Shown here piece by piece: positions 1-5,746 of a stretch of DNA of 47,123 nucleotides. The DNA is from Phycisphaerae bacterium (GTDB lineage: Bacteria; Planctomycetota; Phycisphaerae; JAAYCJ01): assembly GCA_012729815.1 (NCBI GenBank), contig JAAYCJ010000052.1:1-47123 (forward strand). Reading direction: 5' to 3'. Within the stretch, counting starts at the first letter, position 1; the number at the start of each line of letters is the position of its first letter. Position numbers and translations under genes: made by a program. The notes under the pieces are model-generated. The model searched no databases. It saw nothing but the letters and a program-made list of their open reading frames with translations, and was not told the origin of the DNA.

Positions 1-2
1 AC

Positions 3-437
3 GGGGTGGAGGAGGAGCGGCGGTTGTTTTTCGTCGCCATGACGCGGGCGAAGCAGCGGCTGCACATCTGCTGCGCCCATCGGCGGGCGACGAGGGGCAG
101 CTATCGGCGGTCGGTGCCGTCGCGGTTCATCCGCGAGATCGATCCGAAGGTGGTCAAGGGGCTGGATCTCTCGTCGTTCTCGCGGCCGGCGAGGAACTTC
201 CAGTTCGTGATCAATCCCAAACGGACGGAAAACGGCGCGAGCACGGCCGCGGCGGCGCTGCCGAAATGCTCGTACCGCAGCGGCCAGCGGATCTACCACG
301 AGAAGTTCGGCTACGGCGTGATCGAGGAGATCTACCTCAGCGGGAGCCGGTACACGGCGGGCATCCGGTTCCATTCGGCGGGGGTCAAGAAGATCGTGCT
401 GGACCTGGCCCCGATCCACCCGGTCGCCGAGGCCTGA
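3..437 (+). CDS. UvrD/PcrA-type DNA helicase, C-terminal fragment
   Basis: This is the 3' end of a superfamily 1A DNA helicase; the start lies before the window and the frame is open from the first bases. The visible part opens with helicase motif VI (EEERRLFFVAMTRAKQRL), which carries the arginine finger that contacts ATP. The tail, near positions 280-400, has the pattern GQRIYHEKFGYGVIEEI. That matches the small C-terminal Tudor-like domain of PcrA/UvrD, which in other bacteria contacts RNA polymerase during transcription-coupled repair. Rep and PcrA cannot be separated from this fragment, so no symbol is given. The gene ends six bases before a perfect palindrome that could act as its terminator. 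The family call is secure; the exact paralogue is not. Confidence 0.88.
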   Translation, partial: GVEEERRLFFVAMTRAKQRLHICCAHRRATRGSYRRSVPSRFIREIDPKVVKGLDLSSFSRPARNFQFVINPKRTENGASTAAAALPKCSYRSGQRIYHEKFGYGVIEEIYLSGSRYTAGIRFHSAGVKKIVLDLAPIHPVAEA

Positions 438-442
438 AGAGA

Positions 443-500
443 GATAAAGGGGACATTCTACTTTTCTGTTTTGTAGAAAAAGTAGAATGTCCCCTTTATC
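443..500. repeat. REP-like perfect palindrome (possible terminator)
   Basis: Two perfectly complementary 23-base arms (443-465 and 478-500) flank a 12-base spacer. Each arm contains GGGGACATTCTACTTTT. Palindromes with this core are known to me as REP-type elements mobilised by RAYT (TnpA-REP) transposases in various genomes; that link is recalled knowledge, and no transposase is visible here. Transcribed, it folds into a very stable hairpin just after the helicase stop codon, so it may also end that transcript. A degenerate relative lies near 29599-29655. Confidence 0.75.
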
Positions 501-528
501 CGGTGTCCTGGAAATTTATGACTGGCCC

Positions 529-557
529 TTGCATCCGGAGCTTGCGGGCAATATACT
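529..557 (+). promoter_or_regulatory. Predicted sigma-70 promoter of rpmE
   Basis: TTGCAT (529-534) and TATACT (552-557) are separated by 17 bases. Transcription would start near 564, giving a leader of about 37 bases before rpmE, with an AAGG Shine-Dalgarno at 588-591. Confidence 0.6.
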
Positions 558-600
558 TATTTGTTTTCGGGTCAAAAACACGTTCGGAAGGTAGCGAATC

Positions 601-843
601 ATGAAGAAGGACATCCATCCCAAATACGAAGAGACGACGGTGACCTGCGGGTGCGGCAACTCGTTTAAGACCCGCTCGACGGCCAAGAGCATCCACTGCG
701 AGATCTGCTCGGCGTGCCACCCGTTCTACACGGGTAAGCAGAAGTACGTCGATACCGCCGGTCGGGTCGAGAAGTTCCAGCGGAAGTACAATTGGGCCCA
801 ACGGAAGGGCAAGACCGAAGAAGCGGCCCAGGAAAAGGCTTAG
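601..843 (+). CDS. rpmE: 50S ribosomal protein L31, zinc-binding type
   Basis: Encodes an 80-residue bL31, a component of the large ribosomal subunit that bridges to the small subunit. The family signature is clear: a CGCGNSF segment near residues 16-22 and [13 protein letters not shown] near residues 34-46 supply the cysteines of the zinc site, so this is the zinc-containing (C+) form rather than the zinc-free form made under zinc starvation. The C-terminal extension after residue 65 is charged and specific to this lineage. The ATG at 601 follows AAGGTAG. The gene is a single transcription unit with its own promoter upstream and a strong intrinsic terminator, although it sits next to prfA as in many genomes. 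Confidence 0.97.
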   Translation: MKKDIHPKYEETTVTCGCGNSFKTRSTAKSIHCEICSACHPFYTGKQKYVDTAGRVEKFQRKYNWAQRKGKTEEAAQEKA

Positions 844-855
844 CTCCAAACCATC

Positions 856-914
856 ACTTCAGCCGTCCCAGCCTGCGTACGTCAACGCGGCCTCGGACGG
901 CTGAAGTTTTTTTA
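856..914 (+). terminator. Intrinsic terminator after rpmE
   Basis: A 13-base perfect stem (ACTTCAGCCGTCC at 856-868 with its complement at 895-907) closes a 26-base loop and is followed by a run of seven T residues. It separates rpmE from prfA. Confidence 0.85.
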
Positions 915-1014
915 TGGCGACACATAGAAATCCTGTCGATATTCAATAAGTGGCGGTTCTGCCGCGACGTCCTATAACCTGTGAGCGGCGTGGAGCCAGG
1001 TGGAGTGCAAGACG

Positions 1015-2115
1015 ATGACGACACTGACGGTTGAGGAAAGGCTGCTCAACAAGCTCGGGGAGATCGCCCAGCGGTTCGACCAGATCGAGGGGCAGATGAA
1101 CGACCCCGAGACGGCCAAGTCGGCCATGCGCCTGGTCGAGCTGGCCAAGGAGCGGGGACGGCTGGAGCACCTGGTGACTCCCTTCCGCCAATACCAGAAG
1201 GTGGACCGGCAGATCAACGAGGCCAGGGTCATCGCCGCCGACGGCGGCCAGGACGCTGAGCTGCGTGAGATGGCCCGCGAGGAGATCGACCAGCTCTCGC
1301 CGCAGCGCGATCAGATCATGGACCAGATCAAATCGGCCCTGGTGACCTCGGAAGACATGGCGTACGACAGCGTGATCATGGAGATCCGGGCGGGCACCGG
1401 CGGGGCCGAGGCGGCGCTGTTCGCGGGCAACCTGCTGGAAATGTATCTCCGCTACGCTGAGAAGCTGAACTTCAAGACCGAGGTCCTCGACGCCTCGGAG
1501 TCCGAGATGGGCGGTTTTCGCGAGGTAATCCTCAACATCAAGGGAGCCGCCGTATACTCCGTGTTCGGCTACGAGGGCGGCGGGCATCGCGTTCAGCGGG
1601 TGCCCGAGACCGAGGCCCAGGGGCGGATCCACACCTCCGCCGCCACCGTCGCCGTCCTGCCCGAACCGGAAGAGGTCGATATCGACATCAAGCCGGACGA
1701 GGTGGTCGAGAGCGTTTCGCGAGCCGGCGGGCCCGGCGGTCAGAACGTCAACAAGGTCGCCTCAGCCATCCGCCTCGAACATATTGCGACCGGCATCGTG
1801 GTTTCGATGCGGGACGAGCGCTCGCAGCACAAGAACCGCGCCAAGGCCTGGCGAATTCTGAAGCTTCGCGTCTTCGAGAAATACCAGGCCGAGAAGAAGG
1901 CCGAGCGCGACAAGCAGCGGAGCCTCATGGTCGGCTCGGGCGACCGCTCGCAGCGGATCCGCACCTACAACTACCCGCAGAACCGCGTCACCGACCACCG
2001 CATCGGCCTGGACCTCTACAGTTTGGACCGGATCATGATGGGCGACCTCGGTGAACTGGTGGAAGCACTGCAGACCTACGACCGCGAGCAGCGGCTGAAG
2101 AATCTGGAGATTTGA
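1015..2115 (+). CDS. prfA: Peptide chain release factor 1
   Basis: RF1 recognises UAA and UAG in the ribosomal A site and triggers peptide release. The 366-residue product is of normal length. The catalytic GGQ sits at residues 241-243 within RAGGPGGQNVNK, and the stop-codon recognition P-x-T motif appears as PET in RVPETEAQGRIHTS, which marks RF1 rather than RF2. The C-terminal IRTYNYPQNRVTDHRI block is also typical. A GTG at 1000 is possible, but the ATG at 1015 is chosen because AGGTGGAG (998-1005) lies nine bases before it. The usual partner prmC (hemK), which methylates the GGQ glutamine, does not follow; an mrr gene occupies that place. Confidence 0.97.
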   Translation: MTTLTVEERLLNKLGEIAQRFDQIEGQMNDPETAKSAMRLVELAKERGRLEHLVTPFRQYQKVDRQINEARVIAADGGQDAELREMAREEIDQLSPQRDQIMDQIKSALVTSEDMAYDSVIMEIRAGTGGAEAALFAGNLLEMYLRYAEKLNFKTEVLDASESEMGGFREVILNIKGAAVYSVFGYEGGGHRVQRVPETEAQGRIHTSAATVAVLPEPEEVDIDIKPDEVVESVSRAGGPGGQNVNKVASAIRLEHIATGIVVSMRDERSQHKNRAKAWRILKLRVFEKYQAEKKAERDKQRSLMVGSGDRSQRIRTYNYPQNRVTDHRIGLDLYSLDRIMMGDLGELVEALQTYDREQRLKNLEI

Positions 2116-2177
2116 GCGAACACGCCAGGAGTATCTGGCATTCCAGAGGGGGCGGGTCCTTTCTCGCTTTGCATCGG

Positions 2178-2215
2178 AGAGACGAAGGCTGCGAAGCTTG
2201 CGTCTCTTCGTTCTT
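2178..2215 (+). terminator. Hairpin downstream of prfA, weak terminator
   Basis: AGAGACG (2178-2184) pairs with CGTCTCT (2201-2207). An inner GCT/AGC pair closes a GCGA tetraloop, and a short T-rich stretch (TCGTTCTT) follows. The U tract is weak, so termination may be partial. Confidence 0.4.
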
Positions 2216-2241
2216 GACATCAGCATGCAAGCCGGTAGCCT
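2214..2241 (+). promoter_or_regulatory. Possible promoter of mrr
   Basis: A consensus TTGACA (2214-2219) is followed after 16 bases by a poor -10 box, TAGCCT (2236-2241). It lies about 145 bases before the mrr start. The perfect -35 box is the main support. Confidence 0.35.
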
Positions 2242-2385
2242 ATGACCTTGGCGTGGCATTTGCGGCACGAGGATCATTTCGTGCACGCTGATTCCAAGGT
2301 GGGTCACGTCTTAGGAGATAAAGGTCCTGAACTCTGTGCCGATCGGTCCAAGAACAGCTAAGCTCTGACAGAAGGAGAAGCATAC

Positions 2386-3294
2386 GTGGCCATACCCGAT
2401 TACCAGTCGATCATGCTTCCCTTGCTCAGACTCGCCGACGATGGAAACGATCATTCCTTACGAGAGGCGATTGAGGGCCTATCCAATGAGTTGGAACTTA
2501 CGGAGGCGGAGAGAAGTGAACTCTTGCCAAGCGGGCAACAGCCGAAGTTTGACAATCGTGTTCATTGGGCGCGGTCCTACCTGACTAAGGCGGGGCTCCT
2601 GGAGGCCCCGCGTCGCGGGCATTTCCGGATAACTGATCGTGGCCGAGAAGTCCTGTCCCAGAAGCCAGTCAGAATAGATGTCAGGTTTCTCGATCAGTTC
2701 CCCGAGTTCGTGGAGTTCAGATCAAAGCACCGCGAACGTGAACAGGGCGGAGACACGTCCGAAGGAGAGACTCTACAGACCCCCGGCGAGATGCTCGAAT
2801 CCGCATATCAGAGGCTACGCGAAGATCTGTCGGCTGAGCTCCTGAAATCCGTGAAGGAATGTACTCCTTCCTTCTTTGAGCGGCTCGTCATCGACGTCTT
2901 GGTCAGGATGGGCTACGGCGGTTCCCGAAAAGAAGCCGGCAGGGCCATCGGTCGAAGCGGGGACGAGGGGATAGACGGTATCATCAATGAAGACCGCTTG
3001 GGTCTCGATGTAATCTACGTTCAAGCCAAGCGATGGCATGCGACGATAGGCCGTCCGGAGATTCAGAAATTTGCTGGCGCTCTTCAAGGCCATCGTGCGA
3101 GGAAAGGGGTCTTTATTACAACCTCTGACTTCACTCGTGAGGCCCAGGAGTACGTTTCGAGGATCGATTCGAAGATCGTCCTCATCGACGGCGAGCAGTT
3201 GGCTCAGTTCATGATCGACCACAACGTCGGGGTCACTCCCGTAACAGCGTATGAAACCAAGAAGATCGACAGCGATTACTTCATAGGGGACTAG
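2386..3294 (+). CDS. mrr: Mrr-type restriction endonuclease
   Basis: Encodes a type IV restriction enzyme that cuts methylated DNA. The 302-residue protein aligns over its full length with E. coli Mrr as I recall it. Residues 1-95 form the N-terminal winged-helix DNA-binding domain (DNRVHWARSYLTKAGLLE). Residues 155-280 form the PD-(D/E)xK nuclease: FERLVIDVLVRMGYGG, then GDEGIDG with catalytic D197, then VYVQAKRW with Q213-x-K215, and the IGRPEIQKFAGAL and KGVFITTSDF blocks. The active-site triad is intact. The start is GTG at 2386, eight bases after AGGAG (2373-2377). Base composition is visibly less GC-rich and codon use less biased than in neighbouring genes. No methylase or specificity gene is present, as expected for type IV. 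Horizontal acquisition is likely. Confidence 0.93.
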   Translation: MAIPDYQSIMLPLLRLADDGNDHSLREAIEGLSNELELTEAERSELLPSGQQPKFDNRVHWARSYLTKAGLLEAPRRGHFRITDRGREVLSQKPVRIDVRFLDQFPEFVEFRSKHREREQGGDTSEGETLQTPGEMLESAYQRLREDLSAELLKSVKECTPSFFERLVIDVLVRMGYGGSRKEAGRAIGRSGDEGIDGIINEDRLGLDVIYVQAKRWHATIGRPEIQKFAGALQGHRARKGVFITTSDFTREAQEYVSRIDSKIVLIDGEQLAQFMIDHNVGVTPVTAYETKKIDSDYFIGD

Positions 3295-3392
3295 GTTTAA
3301 CCGTCAGCCTGCGGGCATCCGCAACGACACCCTCGTGGCTAACAGCTCGTCGCCGGCTGGGGCTTCCTCACACTGGTCAGCTAAAAACGCAC

Positions 3393-3418
3393 GTCCTCAT
3401 GGAAGGGGGATTGAGGAC
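3393..3418. terminator. Hairpin between mrr and the STAS genes
   Basis: GTCCTCA (3393-3399) and TGAGGAC (3412-3418) form a 7-bp stem with a 12-base loop. It has no T-run and lies just before a second, stronger palindrome. Confidence 0.35.
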
Positions 3419-3425
3419 GGGAGAT

Positions 3426-3462
3426 GGCGGGTGAACCTCGCCTTCGGCGAGAACCTCCCGCC
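3426..3462. terminator. Strong palindrome between convergent mrr and STAS genes
   Basis: A long interrupted palindrome (GGCGGG...CTCGC-CTTCG-GCGAG...CCCGCC) lies between the stop codons of mrr and the minus-strand STAS gene. It could slow or stop transcription from both sides. There is no T-tract, so it is not a standard intrinsic terminator; it may instead mark the edge of the inserted segment. Confidence 0.45.
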
Positions 3463-3471
3463 CTACTCGGC

Positions 3472-3846
3472 CTACGCCTGGCCGGTGATCCGGTCGAGGG
3501 AGGTTTGGCGGTCGGGGTAGATTTGGAAGATTTCGGTGAGCCGCATGGTTTCGAAGACTTGTCGAACGGCGGCGTTGAGGTTGGTCAGGTACACGTCGCC
3601 GCCGTAGGTTCGGACGCGCTTCAGGACGACCAGGAGCATGTTGATGGCGGTGGTGGAGACGAAGGCGACGTGCCGCAGGTCGATGAGGAGTTTCTTGGGC
3701 CTGTGGCTTTGGATTTCCTGCTCGAAGGGGGCGAGCAGGTCAATGGCGTGGGGCATGGTGGTGATTTCGGCGGACCCCAGGGTCGCCACGGTCACGCCGC
3801 TTTCCGTATCAAACGCCACCCCATCCCTCGACGTGTCGGCCGCCAT
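3472..3846 (-). CDS. STAS-domain protein (anti-sigma factor antagonist family), distal
   Basis: A 124-residue single STAS domain of the SpoIIAA/RsbV family. These proteins bind and titrate kinase-type anti-sigma factors in a phosphorylation-dependent way. Recognisable blocks are KKLLIDLRHVAFVSTTAIN near residues 51-69 and the C-terminal helix VRQVFETMRLTEIFQIYPD. The usual D-S-S/T-G phosphorylation motif is altered to VSTT, so Ser or Thr remains but the aspartate before it is valine. The ATG follows GGAGG by seven bases. It is the second gene of a two-gene unit, 35 bases after another STAS gene. No HPK-like kinase or PP2C phosphatase is nearby, so the partner is unknown. Confidence 0.83.
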   Translation of the reverse strand: MAADTSRDGVAFDTESGVTVATLGSAEITTMPHAIDLLAPFEQEIQSHRPKKLLIDLRHVAFVSTTAINMLLVVLKRVRTYGGDVYLTNLNAAVRQVFETMRLTEIFQIYPDRQTSLDRITGQA

Positions 3847-3881
3847 GTCCGTGCCTCCGCTGATTCCCGAAGCCGTTTACC

Positions 3882-4244
3882 TCATTTGATTCGCACCGTT
3901 CGCAAAGCCTCCTGCTGCGTCTCATAGAAGTTGAAGATCCGGTCCAGGCGGGTCAGCTTGAAGATCTTGTGCAGGTCTTTTTTCAGGCCGCAGACTCCCA
4001 TCCAGCCCTTTCGACCGGCGAGTTTCTTGTGGAGGTTGAGCATGATGCCGAGGGTCTGGCTGGAGAGGAACTTGACGTTGGAGAAGTCCAGCAGGATGTA
4101 CCGGCGGTCCTGCTGGTCGACCAGTTCGTATAGTTCCTGGCCGATCTGCTGGATCTGCAGGACGTCCATGATGGCGGCGTCGATGAAATCGACGATCGTC
4201 ACCTCAGCGACTTTCTGGATCATGATCCGCGATGAAACGGCCAT
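3882..4244 (-). CDS. STAS-domain protein (anti-sigma factor antagonist family), proximal
   Basis: A 120-residue STAS domain, first of two in tandem. The key block is ILLDFSNVKFLSSQTLGIML near residues 50-69; the SSQ replaces the canonical DSSG, keeping a possible phosphoserine. The C-terminal KIFKLTRLDRIFNFYETQQEA helix resembles that of SpoIIAA-type antagonists. The two STAS proteins are clearly diverged from one another, so this is an old duplication or two recruitments. A GGGAG sequence lies eleven bases before the ATG, and a promoter is predicted at 4285-4313. Function by family is regulation of an alternative sigma factor or of another enzyme by partner switching; which one cannot be told here. 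Confidence 0.84.
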   Translation of the reverse strand: MAVSSRIMIQKVAEVTIVDFIDAAIMDVLQIQQIGQELYELVDQQDRRYILLDFSNVKFLSSQTLGIMLNLHKKLAGRKGWMGVCGLKKDLHKIFKLTRLDRIFNFYETQQEALRTVRIK

Positions 4245-4284
4245 GAGAATTTATCTCCCATTGGTCAACGAGTGTAAGGCGTTT

Positions 4285-4313
4285 ATCTTACCGTGGCGAG
4301 GTCCAATAATCAA
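4285..4313 (-). promoter_or_regulatory. Predicted promoter of the STAS gene pair
   Basis: Read on the minus strand, TTGATT (4313-4308) and TAAGAT (4290-4285) are 17 bases apart, about 40 bases before the first STAS start codon. Confidence 0.45.
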
Positions 4314-4358
4314 ATGCGGCACAAATCGCGGCTTCGCCCATAGAGGAATAATCGACGA

Positions 4359-4388
4359 TTGCCGCTGGAAAGTTTATCCCCTTATAAT
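4359..4388 (+). promoter_or_regulatory. Predicted promoter of the PfkB kinase gene, leaderless geometry
   Basis: TTGCCG (4359-4364) and a perfect TATAAT (4383-4388) are 18 bases apart. The -10 box ends six bases before the ATG at 4395, so the expected transcription start is the start codon itself. No Shine-Dalgarno precedes that ATG. Confidence 0.55.
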
Positions 4389-4394
4389 ACGGCG

Positions 4395-5369
4395 ATGGGA
4401 AAACAGCAGGCTCAAGTCATCGCGGTGTCGTTGAACCCGGCCATCGACCGGGGCATTGAGGTGCCGAATTTCGCGATCGGAGCCCACCAGGTGGGCCGGC
4501 AGATCTTCCGCCGGGCTGCGGGCAAAGCGGTGAACCTGGCGCGGGTGCTGAATCTGCTGAAGGTGCCGACGGCCGTGACGGGATTCATCGGCCGGGGGCA
4601 GCAGGACTACTTCGAAAAGACGCTCAGCCGGGAGAATCTCGCGTGCGAGCTGTTCGCCATCGAGGGCCAGACCCGCGAGAACATCACGATTGTGGACCCG
4701 GTCAGCAAGATCGAGACGCACATCCGCGACCGGGGGTTTCACGTGGACGCAGCCAGTTTGGGCAAGCTCCGCAAGAAACTGGGGCTGATCGCGCGGAAGG
4801 ACGTGGTGGTCTGTTTTTCGGGATCGTTGCCGGAAGGCATTGGCATTGAGGAGTTTATCGAGCTGCTGCAGATATGCCAGATGCAGGGGGCCCGGGTGTG
4901 CGTGGACAGCGGCGGGTCGGTGCTGCGCGGCTGCAGCCCGCTGAAGCTGTTTCTGGTCAAACCGAACCTCTTGGAGCTTTCCGAGATGCTGGGGGCTGAG
5001 ATTCGCACGTGCGAGCAGGTTCTGCGGGCGGCGGACATACTCAAAGAGATGGTGCAGTACTCGCTGGTGACGTGTGGGGCCGAGGGAGGCTACATTTTTG
5101 GCAATGGCGTTAATATTCGGGGGCACGTGCCGATGGACCCGGCCGAGGTTAAGAATACGGTCGGGTGCGGCGATGCGATGCTGGGCGGTTTTCTGGCGGG
5201 TCTGCTGACCGGGCGGGATGTGAAGGACAGCTACCGGTACGGTCTGGCAGTGGCCAGCGCGGCGGCGACGTCGCTGATTCCGGCTGAGGTGCATGCCGAA
5301 GACATTCAGCGGTTCTACGACCAGGCGCAGATCGAACAGGTCAAGCACACGCCAGCCAAGCGCGTATAG
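4395..5369 (+). CDS. PfkB-family hexose-phosphate kinase (1-phosphofructokinase type)
   Basis: A 324-residue ribokinase-fold kinase. The N-terminal VIAVSLNPAIDRGIEV matches the start of 1-phosphofructokinase and tagatose-6-phosphate kinase (TVTLNPALDR in FruK). The C-terminal PfkB signature reads NTVGCGDAMLGGFLAG, with the catalytic base at D260. FruK phosphorylates fructose-1-phosphate to fructose-1,6-bisphosphate; LacC-type members act on tagatose-6-phosphate. No PTS fructose gene is nearby, so the substrate is left open. The ATG at 4395 is preferred over an upstream TTG because protein similarity begins there and a consensus -10 box lies directly before it. The gene diverges from the STAS pair. 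Confidence 0.88.
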   Translation: MGKQQAQVIAVSLNPAIDRGIEVPNFAIGAHQVGRQIFRRAAGKAVNLARVLNLLKVPTAVTGFIGRGQQDYFEKTLSRENLACELFAIEGQTRENITIVDPVSKIETHIRDRGFHVDAASLGKLRKKLGLIARKDVVVCFSGSLPEGIGIEEFIELLQICQMQGARVCVDSGGSVLRGCSPLKLFLVKPNLLELSEMLGAEIRTCEQVLRAADILKEMVQYSLVTCGAEGGYIFGNGVNIRGHVPMDPAEVKNTVGCGDAMLGGFLAGLLTGRDVKDSYRYGLAVASAAATSLIPAEVHAEDIQRFYDQAQIEQVKHTPAKRV

Positions 5370-5371
5370 TT

Positions 5372-5387
5372 CCGCTGCTTCCAGCGG
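5372..5387 (+). terminator. Hairpin after the PfkB kinase gene
   Basis: CCGCTG-CTTC-CAGCGG is a perfect 6-bp stem with a four-base loop, three bases after the stop codon, followed by pyrimidine-rich ACTTCCCTTCG. It is a plausible weak terminator. Confidence 0.4.
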
Positions 5388-5632
5388 ACTTCCCTTCGTC
5401 TCCCGATCCGCACGACCGACTCCCGGCGTCCAATGCCTTCCAGGCCGCGGCTACCGGTTTTCGTACAGGTCGCGGACGGACCCGACGACCGGGGCCAGGG
5501 CTGCGCGGGTCATTGTCCGCCAGTACTCGTCGTGGGCGATCAGGTCGGCGATCGGCGGCGAGCAGCAATCGCGTCCATCGCTCCGGCCGGCCGGTCTGTG
5601 GGGGGAATTTTTCGCTCCCGATCGATCCGGAC

Positions 5633-5661
5633 TTGTCTTGGGGTCGCCGGCTCGATATAGT
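5633..5661 (+). promoter_or_regulatory. Predicted promoter of the EF-G paralogue
   Basis: TTGTCT (5633-5638) and TATAGT (5656-5661) are separated by 17 bases. The implied leader is about 80 bases. Confidence 0.6.
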
Positions 5662-5746
5662 AATAAGTTTACTTCAGGTGAGAAATCGTCAGCAGAAGTG
5701 GACTTTCACAAGGGAATGCACGGGTTTTTGCGACTTGGAGGTTATG

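Larger units (their letters stand above)
5370..5746. other. Intergenic region before the EF-G paralogue
   Basis: This 377-base stretch holds a hairpin after the kinase gene (5372-5387) and a good promoter at 5633-5661. Between them, no complete gene is seen. One minus-strand frame ending at a stop at 5451-5453 reads DLIAHDEYWRTMTRAALAP, which looks protein-like but has no start codon, and may be the eroded 3' end of a lost gene. Confidence 0.5.
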
